Of a DNA stretch of 64,000 nt, positions 18,423-25,491 are shown one piece after another (position 1 is the first letter of the stretch; each line of letters opens with the position of its first letter). The notes under the pieces are model-generated. The model was given only the letters and a program-made list of their open reading frames with translations. It ran no database searches and had not been told where the DNA came from. The stretch is from Schlesneria sp. DSM 10557. GTDB lineage: Bacteria > Planctomycetota > Planctomycetia > Planctomycetales > Planctomycetaceae. The stretch is from NCBI RefSeq assembly GCF_041860085.1, contig NZ_CP124747.1, positions 3,286,001 through 3,350,000 of the forward strand, written 5' to 3'. The translations under genes were made by a program, and so were the position numbers.

Positions 18423-18574
18423 TCCTAACCTCGCGCCCACATTTCATGGGCAAGTCCACAGATTGCTCCCCACCCCTTCTCACGAAGACGCAGTTACCAA
18501 TGTTGGATTCAGGCCGGTAACGTTAGCCTGAGAGGGACTCACACCCTCCTGATCAAACGCCTTCACAGACGCAC

Positions 18575-18617
18575 TAGCCCTGTCGTTCCGCGACAGGAGG
18601 GCCAAACTGGGAGTGTG
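18575..18617 (+). repeat. REP-like hairpin repeat, arm B of an inverted pair
   Basis: A 43-bp repeat with the same 7-bp perfect hairpin as arm A (15201-15243), inverted, with 2 mismatches. Its TAG end directly abuts the proposed 5' end of the group II intron, so it forms the last part of the 5' exon. Confidence 0.85.
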
Positions 18618-18792
18618 CGTCGACTTGGCTGCTTGTTGATCGTTGCGTGCACTCTCTTAGTTGTCGGTAACTTCTGTGGGTCTGTACGGTTTTTGCTCGG
18701 CAGTGTTGCGCGGTTTATTTTCGATTCGGTAATCCTGCCGAGGGACCGGCTGAGGTGCTGACGATTTCACGGACAGTTCAACACACAAGAAA

Positions 18793-19659
18793 TCATTCCT
18801 GCAGTTCGAACTGATGTGGGGTCAAGTATCCGAGGGCGGAGTGTTTTCGGTTGAGGTTGTAGTAAGCGATGTACTCACCGATCTCACGCCGGGCGATGCG
18901 GTGATGTTTGTAGTCGGTCATTTCGAGTTCTGTCTTGAGGGTGCCGAAGCAAGATTCCATGAAGGCGTTGTCGTAACAGTTGTCAGCGCGGCTCATGCTT
19001 TGTCGGGAGCCTGCCCGACGAAGGATCGCGCGATACCGGCCTCCCGCGTACTGCCCACCTCGGTCGGTATGGTGAATCATCATCGGGGCGGGCTGACGGT
19101 CACGGATTGCAGCCTGGAGAGCGGGGATCACCAGTTCTTCTGTCATCGACTGATCGACATTCCAGCCGACGATCCGCCGTGAATAGCGATCCGTGAGAAC
19201 AGCGAGATAGCAGAAACGCCCGTCCGTCAGGGGGACGTAGCTGATGTCGCCAACCCAAAGATCATTCAATGAACTCGGCTCAGGAGCCTCAAGTAACAAA
19301 TTCGGGCTGTACCCTAAACGATGTCGGCTCTGCGTTGTCTTGGGGACGAAAGACTTCGGTTGAATGGCCCGCAGCCCCTGTAAACTCAGCAGTTGAGCCA
19401 CTTTTCGCGGTGAGCAGATCTCTCCTTGATCGGCTAACTCCTCCGCAATTCGACGCGCACCATAACGGCGGCGATGGTTCCAAAAGATGGCTTGGATTTG
19501 TTGAGCCAGTCGCGTGTCACGAGATTCTCGCTCGCTGGGGGTACGCTCTCTCCAGGCGTAATACGCAGACCGACTGACTCCCAACACCTCGCACACGACA
19601 CTGGTTTGAGCACTGCTTGATTGTGCGATACCCGGCACGGCAGCGTAGATGTCTGTCAC
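18793..19659 (-). CDS. IS3-family OrfB transposase of the second IS type
   Basis: A 288-residue DDE transposase. Catalytic residues are D138 (VGDISYVPL), D199 (HHTDRGGQYA) and E235 (NAFMESCFGTLKTE). It starts at a GTG that overlaps the orfA stop (GTGA). It ends with the usual NRKHSALGYLTP box. Identity to the OrfB of the flanking copies is low outside the motifs, so it is a separate IS subgroup. Confidence 0.94.
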   Translation of the reverse strand: MTDIYAAVPGIAQSSSAQTSVVCEVLGVSRSAYYAWRERTPSERESRDTRLAQQIQAIFWNHRRRYGARRIAEELADQGEICSPRKVAQLLSLQGLRAIQPKSFVPKTTQSRHRLGYSPNLLLEAPEPSSLNDLWVGDISYVPLTDGRFCYLAVLTDRYSRRIVGWNVDQSMTEELVIPALQAAIRDRQPAPMMIHHTDRGGQYAGGRYRAILRRAGSRQSMSRADNCYDNAFMESCFGTLKTELEMTDYKHHRIARREIGEYIAYYNLNRKHSALGYLTPHQFELQE

Positions 19660-19958
19660 TCGTTGCGGCCGAAAATGGCCAACGCTTTTTTTAGGATGTC
19701 ACGCTCCCGAATCACTCGCTGAAGCTCCACTTCCAGTTCGTGGACTCGCGCTTCCAGCGTGCTTGCGATCGGGCCCGACTCCTCAAGCTGCGTCTGTTTC
19801 CATCGGTAGAGAACATTGGGGCTCGCCAGGCCCAGTCGCTCCGCAACGGAACTGGCAGAGTGTCCATCCAGCAGCAAGGCCACCGCTTCTTTCTTGAACT
19901 CCTCCGTGAAGCTCCGACGAGTTCGTTTCGCATTTCTCTTTTCGACTTTCTTAGACAT
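19656..19958 (-). CDS. IS3-family OrfA (HTH protein) of the second IS type
   Basis: 100 residues: a basic N-terminus, a helix-turn-helix (FTEEFKKEAVALLLDGHS, then AERLGLASPNVLYRWK) and a C-terminal coil (VHELEVELQRVIRERDILKK). A seven-A run (T run at 19686-19692 on the plus strand) follows CTA in the same A_AAA_AAA phase as the other IS, so a -1 frameshift fusion with orfB is likely. Confidence 0.93.
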   Translation of the reverse strand: MSKKVEKRNAKRTRRSFTEEFKKEAVALLLDGHSASSVAERLGLASPNVLYRWKQTQLEESGPIASTLEARVHELEVELQRVIRERDILKKALAIFGRNE

Positions 19959-20024
19959 CCAACGATCCTTTCTGGGCCTTCCAGTTTAAGATGTTGAACT
20001 GTCCGTGAAATCGTCAGCACCTCA

Positions 20025-20239
20025 CAACCCGAAGTAGACAAGAAATATTCGAAATCACGGAACTCCTGCCGATTTGTGAACGGTTATCATCGCGACCGCT
20101 TCGGTGGATTCTAAAACCACGAACTCTCATCGGATCGCATTTAGCTTCACCCAGCAGCTAGAATCTCTATTCACCCGACCGAACGTATCAGGCATTCTGA
20201 CTATCAACGATCACCCGCGTCGGCTGAATGCGTGCCCGT
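20025..20239. other. Short spacer between two IS elements
   Basis: 215 bp of non-coding DNA between the second IS type and IS copy 2. No gene, hairpin or repeat was seen. Confidence 0.4.
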
Positions 20240-20275
20240 TGGACTTGCCCATGAAATGTGGGCGCGAGGTTAGGA

Positions 20276-21136
20276 TTAAATGGCCTGCTCGAACTTGACG
20301 GGTGAGAGATACCCGATCGTCGAGTGCCTTCTGACGCGGTTGTAAAACGCTTCGATGTATTCAAAGAGGCTTTGGCGCGCTTGCGAATGGGTTTGATACC
20401 GTTCGCGGTGAACGAGCTCTTTCTTCAAGGTGGCGAAAAAGCTCTCCATCGGTGCATTGTCCCAGCAGTTGCCTCTGCGGCTCATCGAACAGGTGATCTG
20501 ATTTCGTCTCAAAAGAGTTTGGTAGTGCTCACTGGCATACTGCACCCCGCGATCCGAATGCGCCACCAGGCCCGCGGCAGGGAGTTCTCGCTGGACCGCC
20601 ATCTCCAGCGCATCGACGACCAGTCGACTGTCAATCCGCTCTGACATCGACCAGCCCACGATCTTCCGTGAGTACAAATCTTCGACGGCCGCCAGATAAA
20701 GCCATCCTTCATCCGTCGGAATGTAGGTGATGTCTGCTGTCCAAGTCTGATTCTTTTGAGAAGGAGCAAACTCACGATCCACGACATTGGCAGCCACCAG
20801 ATGAGAATGATTGGAATCCGTCGTGCTCACCCGGAACTTCTTCACCGTCGCGGCCTTGATTCCTGCCTCTTTCATGCATTTCGCAACGGTTTTCCGATTA
20901 CAGGGATGGCCTTGAGCTTTCAGCTCTGCCTGAAGTCGTGGTGCTCCGTAAACATCGTGATACTTCATCGCGTGAATGGTCTGAATGCGACGCGTCAGTT
21001 CCTCGCGTCGCCGTGAAGTCTCACAGACGGGACGTTTTCGCCAGGCGTAGTACCCGCTGCGGGAAACGTCCAACACCCGACATTGAACTATGGCAGGCCA
21101 CACACGGCGATGGTCTTCAATGAACTGATATTTCAT
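20276..21136 (-). CDS. IS3-family OrfB transposase (DDE), copy 2
   Basis: A 286-residue transposase, full length, with D135, D195 and E231 conserved as in copy 1. The 14 substitutions are scattered (for example T11R, P113L, H208L); none touches a catalytic residue. It overlaps orfA by 4 bp (ATGA). Confidence 0.95.
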   Translation of the reverse strand: MKYQFIEDHRRVWPAIVQCRVLDVSRSGYYAWRKRPVCETSRRREELTRRIQTIHAMKYHDVYGAPRLQAELKAQGHPCNRKTVAKCMKEAGIKAATVKKFRVSTTDSNHSHLVAANVVDREFAPSQKNQTWTADITYIPTDEGWLYLAAVEDLYSRKIVGWSMSERIDSRLVVDALEMAVQRELPAAGLVAHSDRGVQYASEHYQTLLRRNQITCSMSRRGNCWDNAPMESFFATLKKELVHRERYQTHSQARQSLFEYIEAFYNRVRRHSTIGYLSPVKFEQAI

Positions 21137-21429
21137 TTGGACTCCTTCGCGAAGAACTGTGTCGCTTTTTTTAAAATGTCACGTTCCATCCGTAGGAGCT
21201 CGACTTCGCGGCGCAATCGCGCCAGTTCGGCTTCCTGGGCCGTTTGCTGGCCTTGACCGGGAAAGGCCTGCTCGCCTTGCGCAGCGAACTGTGCTTTCCA
21301 CTTGTAGAGCAGCGTTTGACTGACACCCAGGCGGCGCGACACCTCGGCCACGGACAACTGTTGACTGCTGATCAGATTCAATGCCTCACGCTTAAACTCC
21401 GGCGTGTGCTTCCGACGTTCTCTCGACAT
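21133..21429 (-). CDS. IS3-family OrfA (HTH protein), copy 2
   Basis: A 98-residue helix-turn-helix and coil protein, nearly identical to the OrfA of copy 1. The start is ATG 21429, with GGAGTCC upstream. The A7 frameshift run is conserved (T run at 21166-21172 on the plus strand). Confidence 0.94.
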   Translation of the reverse strand: MSRERRKHTPEFKREALNLISSQQLSVAEVSRRLGVSQTLLYKWKAQFAAQGEQAFPGQGQQTAQEAELARLRREVELLRMERDILKKATQFFAKESK

Positions 21430-21530
21430 ACTCTGGACTCCTCTTGGGAAAGCATACTCGCTTTTCCTCGCGCCCACATTTCATGGGCAAGTCCACCGTA
21501 ATCGTCTTCACAGATCGATAGGACTCTAAA

Positions 21531-21866
21531 ATGGGATGCTGGCGAAGCTATCGTTGTGTATCGTGTGGATTGGGCGCAACGGTCAGTGGTGGAGATGACA
21601 TCGGTTTTAACGTAAGAACACAGACCCGGTACTGTCAGAAATGTGAAGTTCTTGTGGATGTGTGCACAGCATTGTGCTGTAAAGAGGATCTGCCGGGATT
21701 GCTTCCGAGCGACCGACTCGAAGAAGTGTCGGAAATTGAAAACAAGTATGGGCAGTGCCACCACTGTCAGAATGTCGCCCCAATCGTCTGGAGTGCTGGC
21801 GATCCATGCCCTCGATGTGGAGGCATCATTGAAGCAACCGACGAAAAGGTTGTGATGTGGGATTGA
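21531..21866 (+). CDS. Small cysteine-rich zinc-ribbon-like protein
   Basis: A 111-residue soluble protein with four CxxC-type pairs: CVSC (residues 9-12), CQKC (35-38), CHHC (76-79) and CPRC (93-96). The last two, about 13 residues apart, look like one zinc ribbon; the first pair with the second may form another. There is no signal peptide. A GGA lies about 9 bases before the ATG. It begins only 35 bp from the end of IS copy 2, so its original upstream region may have been replaced. I do not recognise the family and assign no function. Confidence 0.65.
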   Translation: MGCWRSYRCVSCGLGATVSGGDDIGFNVRTQTRYCQKCEVLVDVCTALCCKEDLPGLLPSDRLEEVSEIENKYGQCHHCQNVAPIVWSAGDPCPRCGGIIEATDEKVVMWD

Positions 21867-22316
21867 TCCGAGTGATTCTGGTGGTGCCAGTGGAAGCCGG
21901 GGATCACTTAATTAGATGCGTCCAAAGAGCTTTCGTTGCGATGAACCGCGGAGCGCGGGGTGGCCCAGACGTCCAAAGCGACATCTGGGCCACCCCGCCA
22001 CGCCGCTGACCTCGAGTCCCGCATTCGCGAGAATTGCGTACGATTGCAGTGGTCTTTACAAAAATCAGCGGTGAACCATAGACGATCGCTGATGCAGTGG
22101 GTGAAATCAAAAAGACGCAGTCAAAAACTGGATGAGAAATTACCCAGTTGTGCCTACATCTCGTTATCGTTCCACTTCGAGCAATCTCCCAAGAAACCAC
22201 CCATCGAGGAATCAATAGCCGTTTTGCAATTTTGAATCCAATTTAAGAGTAACCTCCTTATGATTTCCTTCCCTTCCCGCATCATTCCAAGCTTCCAGAA
22301 GGAATCGGAAGCCAAC
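21867..22316. other. 450-bp intergenic region with a large hairpin
   Basis: Apart from the 15-bp-stem hairpin at 21955-21998, no feature is visible. By eye this DNA is less GC-rich than its surroundings. Short frames on both strands lack ribosome-binding sites. Confidence 0.4.
21955..21998. repeat. Long perfect hairpin (15-bp stem, 14-nt loop)
   Basis: GCGGGGTGGCCCAGA pairs perfectly with TCTGGGCCACCCCGC around a 14-base loop. No T run follows on either side, so it is not a typical intrinsic terminator. It is more likely a palindromic intergenic repeat; only one copy was seen in this window. Confidence 0.75.
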
Positions 22317-22721
22317 ATGACTTTTGCAGAGGTATTTGGCAAATTCTCGCTCACGAATTTATTGGACAAAGCGCTCGAAAAGATTAGAGCAGGTCAATTC
22401 AGCGTGCGTCCCGAAGCGGCCAAAGAGTTGGGTATCAGCACCACGGGGACATTCGCCCAAGCGGAACTAGCGGCTTTCATTTTCATCCTCGAATGCTCCA
22501 TTAAGAACGAGAATTGCCGGTCATGGATGAAAGACCAGATCCCTGAACTCGCCGCAATATTTGGCGACGAATGGACTGACCTTTCAAGTACCACACTCAA
22601 TGGGTTATGGCAAAAGTTTGCTGCACTTTCACCAGAATCACCTGCGCCTCAGAAGAAAAACTTGCATGGTTCTCCCGGTCGCAAGAGGGGCTCACACCGT
22701 GACGGGACTGGACATCGATAG
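22317..22721 (+). CDS. Hypothetical protein
   Basis: A 134-residue frame. I prefer the ATG at 22317 with GGAAG about 9 bases upstream; an earlier ATG at 22260 has no such site. The sequence is protein-like up to about residue 105 (helical, with KFSLTNLLDKALEKIRAGQF and AQAELAAFIFILECSI). The last 25 residues are basic and low-complexity, so the true 3' end might have been altered. No family recognised. It may belong with the preceding zinc-ribbon gene, 450 bp away, as part of an acquired stretch. Confidence 0.5.
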   Translation: MTFAEVFGKFSLTNLLDKALEKIRAGQFSVRPEAAKELGISTTGTFAQAELAAFIFILECSIKNENCRSWMKDQIPELAAIFGDEWTDLSSTTLNGLWQKFAALSPESPAPQKKNLHGSPGRKRGSHRDGTGHR

Positions 22722-22934
22722 GGCTATTGAATTCTGGGGACCTCTTGACAAGCAGGAACCCTATAGGCGGAGTTGCAGCCGCATCTTCGCAGCGATCTGT
22801 GCAACCCAGGTCATCGGGGTCCGCGCATCGTGTGGCTGCGCCGTTCGCGGTATGATGCCAGTCTGGCCCATTGGGTGTGCCTTGCTTCAGAACGTGTGAT
22901 TTCCCCTGGAAAACGTCCAAAGGACAGGAAGCTG

Positions 22935-24035
22935 ATGACTGTTATTTTTCGATTTGCATTGATCCTCTCTGTCATGTTGGCCGCACTGCCCACCCCTGCC
23001 TTCGCGCAGGAGGTAAAGTGGCATGATGCTGCGTCGTTTGAGATCGAAGGGCGAGGTTGGACTCAGACGGAAGGGATATATGACCGCCTTCCTGATTCCG
23101 CCAAAAGCAAGGTTTCGCAGCAGGTCTGGGGTTTGAGCAAGAACAACGCGGGGGTCTGCATTCGGTTTGTCACCGACGCGGCAGTCGTTAATGCCCGGTG
23201 GTCGGTCACCAGCGATACGCTCGGAATGCCCCACATGCCCGCGACCGGTGTCAGTGGCATCGACCTGTATGCCCGAGCGGACGATGGCAAATGGCTGTTT
23301 GTCGGTAACGGCAGGCCTCATCATCAGGATAACAATCACGCTGCGTTCCAGTTCCGCGGGGGTGCAAAAGCAGGACGCGAGTGCCTGCTGTATCTACCAG
23401 CGTATAACGGCATCAAGTCACTGGAGATCGCTGTGGCGCCGGGAGCTCACCTGGAGAAGCCACAGCCCCGTCCGGAAGCGTTACGCAAGCCGGTGGTCGT
23501 GTACGGCACCTCGATCGCTCAGGGAGGCTGTGCTTCGCGACCGGGCATGGTCTGGACCTCAATCCTGGGACGGATGCTCGACCGACCCGTCATCAACCTG
23601 GGCTTTTCAGGCTCGGGAACGATGGAACACCCCGTTGGAGAGGTGCTTGCCGAGATCGATGCGGCCGCGTTCGTCATCGACTGCATCTGGAACATGAGCG
23701 ATGATCCTGCCATCTATCAAGAGCGAGTACGAAAGCTGGTGCACGCCATTCGCCAGCGGCACCCCGACGTGCCAATCCTGTTCGTCGGCCAGTCGGAAAT
23801 TCACCCCGAGTCGCATCCGACAAAATCCACTCAAGGCCAGGAGGCGGCGGTGCACGCCTTACAGGCAGAAGGGATCAAAGGGCTCAGCACCTTCCCCGGC
23901 ACGGACCTCGTCGGCGACGACGGCGAAGGGACCGTCGATGGTGTTCACCTCACCGACCTGGGCATGCTCCGGCAAGCACAGGCATTGTTCCCCGTCGTCA
24001 AAGAAACGGTCCAGGGGAAGGTTCAGGGAAAGTAG
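22935..24035 (+). CDS. Exported SGNH/GDSL-type hydrolase
   Basis: A 366-residue secreted esterase-type hydrolase. The start is ATG 22935, with AGGAA upstream and a clear signal peptide ending near PTPAFAQE; the longer frame is not supported. An N-terminal beta-sandwich (residues about 25-170) precedes the catalytic domain. The SGNH blocks are visible: nucleophile Ser in VYGTSIAQGG (about 190), Gly in NLGFSGSG and the Asp-x-x-His pair in VDGVHLTD near the C-terminus. It probably removes acyl groups from carbohydrates outside the cytoplasm; the substrate is not known. Confidence 0.9.
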   Translation: MTVIFRFALILSVMLAALPTPAFAQEVKWHDAASFEIEGRGWTQTEGIYDRLPDSAKSKVSQQVWGLSKNNAGVCIRFVTDAAVVNARWSVTSDTLGMPHMPATGVSGIDLYARADDGKWLFVGNGRPHHQDNNHAAFQFRGGAKAGRECLLYLPAYNGIKSLEIAVAPGAHLEKPQPRPEALRKPVVVYGTSIAQGGCASRPGMVWTSILGRMLDRPVINLGFSGSGTMEHPVGEVLAEIDAAAFVIDCIWNMSDDPAIYQERVRKLVHAIRQRHPDVPILFVGQSEIHPESHPTKSTQGQEAAVHALQAEGIKGLSTFPGTDLVGDDGEGTVDGVHLTDLGMLRQAQALFPVVKETVQGKVQGK

Positions 24036-24666
24036 TACGAAAGCCAGCGAACGAGTCCCCGTTTGCAACCCGTTCATCTTGCTGGCCTGAAAGGCCGACA
24101 CAGATCAGCCCGGGGCAAAGCGCCGCGGCGAACGCCGCAAAGCGACGCCCCGGGTTGGCAAAGCAGGTGATCGACGCCCTGTAAGGGCACTACAAACCCG
24201 AAAACGCCGCAAAGCCCGCAGTCGAATTCCATAAACGGCACGCTCCGGGCTCAACGCGTCGATCCCGTGTTACCCCAGATCCAGATAACCCAACCACGTC
24301 GCAATCGGTTGTGTCGCCCTTACAGGGCTGGAAAACATCGATCCAACCAACCCGGGGCGACGCTTTGCGGTTGGCACCGCGTCGCTCTGCCCCGGGCTGG
24401 TTTGTTGATGCCTTTCAGGCATTCGAGAAAACCCCACTGCACAATGGGCCGGGGAGACCATGCACATTGGGGTGGGGTCACCAGACGTCGGTGACATCGC
24501 ATGTCCGGCTGAATCCCTGCCGGCCCGACAGACCTGCTGGCAACAAGATAAAAGCCCATTCAGTTGCAGGAAACGGCTGCGTGGTTCAGACTGTGCCTTG
24601 ATCGTGCCGCGCTGTCATGTGAAGGCACTCGGACCTGGAATTTTCCACACGGAAGGACGTTTTAAT
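24036..24666. other. 631-bp intergenic region dominated by a nested palindromic repeat
   Basis: Between the hydrolase and the next lipoprotein. The palindromic element at 24082-24430 fills most of it. The short frames through it on both strands are artefacts of the repeat. Confidence 0.5.
24082..24430. repeat. Nested palindromic intergenic element, about 350 bp
   Basis: Two 54-bp inverted arms (24105-24158 and 24347-24400) begin and end with CCCGGG-type blocks, are about 80% similar by eye and are themselves palindromic. Inside lie matching small palindromes GCCCTGTAAGGGC (24176-24188) and GCCCTTACAGGGC (24316-24328). Outside lie GCCTGAAAGGC-type palindromes. The element therefore has three concentric levels of symmetry. 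No transposase or ORF inside. Confidence 0.8.
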
Positions 24667-25230
24667 ATGGCTCGATTCAAGCTGCTCGCCTGCCTGGCGA
24701 TTGTGTTGTCCTGTGCAGGATTGGGATGTAACCCGCAATCCGACTACAAGTCGGTCGATGAAGCCAAGAAGGCTCCTCCCCTTCCCGATCATGACCACGG
24801 TCATGGGGCCAAGGGTCCTCACGGTGGGGGGCTGGTCGAACTGGGTGCGGAAGAATATCACGCCGAAATCCTGGTCGATCATGACACGGAATCGGTCGTC
24901 GTCTATGTACTCGGCAAAGACGCGAAGACCGATGAGTTTGTTGCTGCTCAGGACGTGACCATCGCCCTGGAAGGGAAAGAGCCCCTGACGCTGAAGGCCG
25001 CACCAAAGCCTGATTCCCCCGAAGGCAAGACCTCAAAATTCGCCCTCGAAGACCACGACCTGGTCCATGCGTTGATGGATGCCGGGTTCCTGCATGGCGA
25101 CCTGCGGATCACCATTGGCGACAAGCCCTACATCGGTCACATCGACTACCATCTCGACGGCTCGTCCCACGACGAACATGGCCATGATGAACATGGTCAC
25201 GACGAGAAAAAGCCGGAAGAAACGAAATAA
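24667..25230 (+). CDS. Histidine-rich lipoprotein
   Basis: A 187-residue lipoprotein. The start is ATG 24667 with AAGGA upstream. The signal peptide ends in the lipobox LGC (AGLGCNP, Cys at 21). Histidine-rich stretches lie near the N-terminus (HDHGHG, GPHGGG) and at the C-terminus (two repeats of DEHGHDEHGH type), which suggests binding of divalent metal such as zinc, copper or nickel. The middle is a beta-rich region with no motif I recognise. It is probably anchored in a membrane facing the periplasm. A strong terminator follows the stop. It stands alone between the palindromic repeat and the aldehyde dehydrogenase operon. Confidence 0.8.
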   Translation: MARFKLLACLAIVLSCAGLGCNPQSDYKSVDEAKKAPPLPDHDHGHGAKGPHGGGLVELGAEEYHAEILVDHDTESVVVYVLGKDAKTDEFVAAQDVTIALEGKEPLTLKAAPKPDSPEGKTSKFALEDHDLVHALMDAGFLHGDLRITIGDKPYIGHIDYHLDGSSHDEHGHDEHGHDEKKPEETK

Positions 25231-25246
25231 CTTCCTGCATCCGAAT

Positions 25247-25291
25247 GAAAAGCACTGTCTGACCGACCTCGATCAGACAGTGCTTTTTCTT
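25247..25291 (+). terminator. Intrinsic terminator after the His-rich lipoprotein gene
   Basis: AAAAGCACTGTCTGA pairs with TCAGACAGTGCTTTTT around a 10-base loop, followed by CTT. It starts about 17 bp after the stop codon. Confidence 0.9.
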
Positions 25292-25491
25292 GCCCCTCGA
25301 CGGACGTCGAAACAAGAATGAAACGATGACTTCAATCAGGACGCCACGCGGGATACCGTCGTCGTCAGAACTTTGATGCATCGGTCGGTTCGCCCGCCCC
25401 AGTTGCCCAGACCTGCAGTTGTTCTCGTCCAGTAACCCCGCCCTTTCCCCGCGACGATGGGGGTCAGGGCCTGATCAGATTGGCTTTGAAC

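Larger units (their letters stand above)
17203..18458 (+). mobile_element. IS3-family insertion sequence, copy 1
   Basis: 1256 bp with perfect 30-bp terminal inverted repeats (17203-17232 and 18429-18458, starting TGGACTTGCC). It is flanked by a 3-bp direct repeat, CAG (17200-17202 and 18459-18461). It encodes overlapping orfA and orfB. It lies inside the 5' part of the group II intron, in the opposite orientation. A second 1256-bp copy lies inverted at 20240-21495. Confidence 0.95.
15276..18574 (-). mobile_element. Group II intron, interrupted by an IS3-family element
   Basis: On the minus strand the 5' end is GTGCG at 18574-18570, directly next to hairpin repeat B. The 3' end is ...CCTAT at about 15276, after domains V and VI. 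The intron-encoded reverse transcriptase lies in the domain IV position. The IS at 17203-18458 splits the 5' RNA domains and has a 3-bp duplicated CAG at its ends. Removing the IS and one CAG leaves an intron of about 2.04 kb with about 600 nt before the ORF, a normal length for domains I-III. An alternative GTGTG start at 17113 would leave only about 400 nt. The split makes normal splicing unlikely. Confidence 0.75.
18751..20024 (-). mobile_element. Second type of IS3-family insertion sequence
   Basis: 1274 bp with perfect 32-bp terminal inverted repeats (18751-18782 and 19993-20024, starting TGAGGTGCTG). It encodes overlapping orfA and orfB on the minus strand. The bases next to the two ends (GGC on the left, CAA on the right) do not match, so no target duplication is seen; this may reflect later rearrangement. 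It sits between the two inverted copies of the first IS and is clearly a different element. Confidence 0.93.
20240..21495 (-). mobile_element. IS3-family insertion sequence, copy 2 (inverted)
   Basis: 1256 bp, the same length and the same perfect 30-bp terminal repeats as copy 1, in the opposite orientation (20240-20269 and 21466-21495). It is flanked by a 4-bp direct repeat, CCGT (20236-20239 and 21496-21499), so it has its own target duplication and arrived by independent insertion. OrfB differs from copy 1 at 14 of 286 residues (about 95% identical), so the two copies did not separate recently. Confidence 0.95.

Noticed and set aside
17203-21495. Composite transposon bounded by the two inverted IS copies
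   Set aside because: Each copy has its own target duplication and the copies are only about 95% identical, so independent insertion is simpler.
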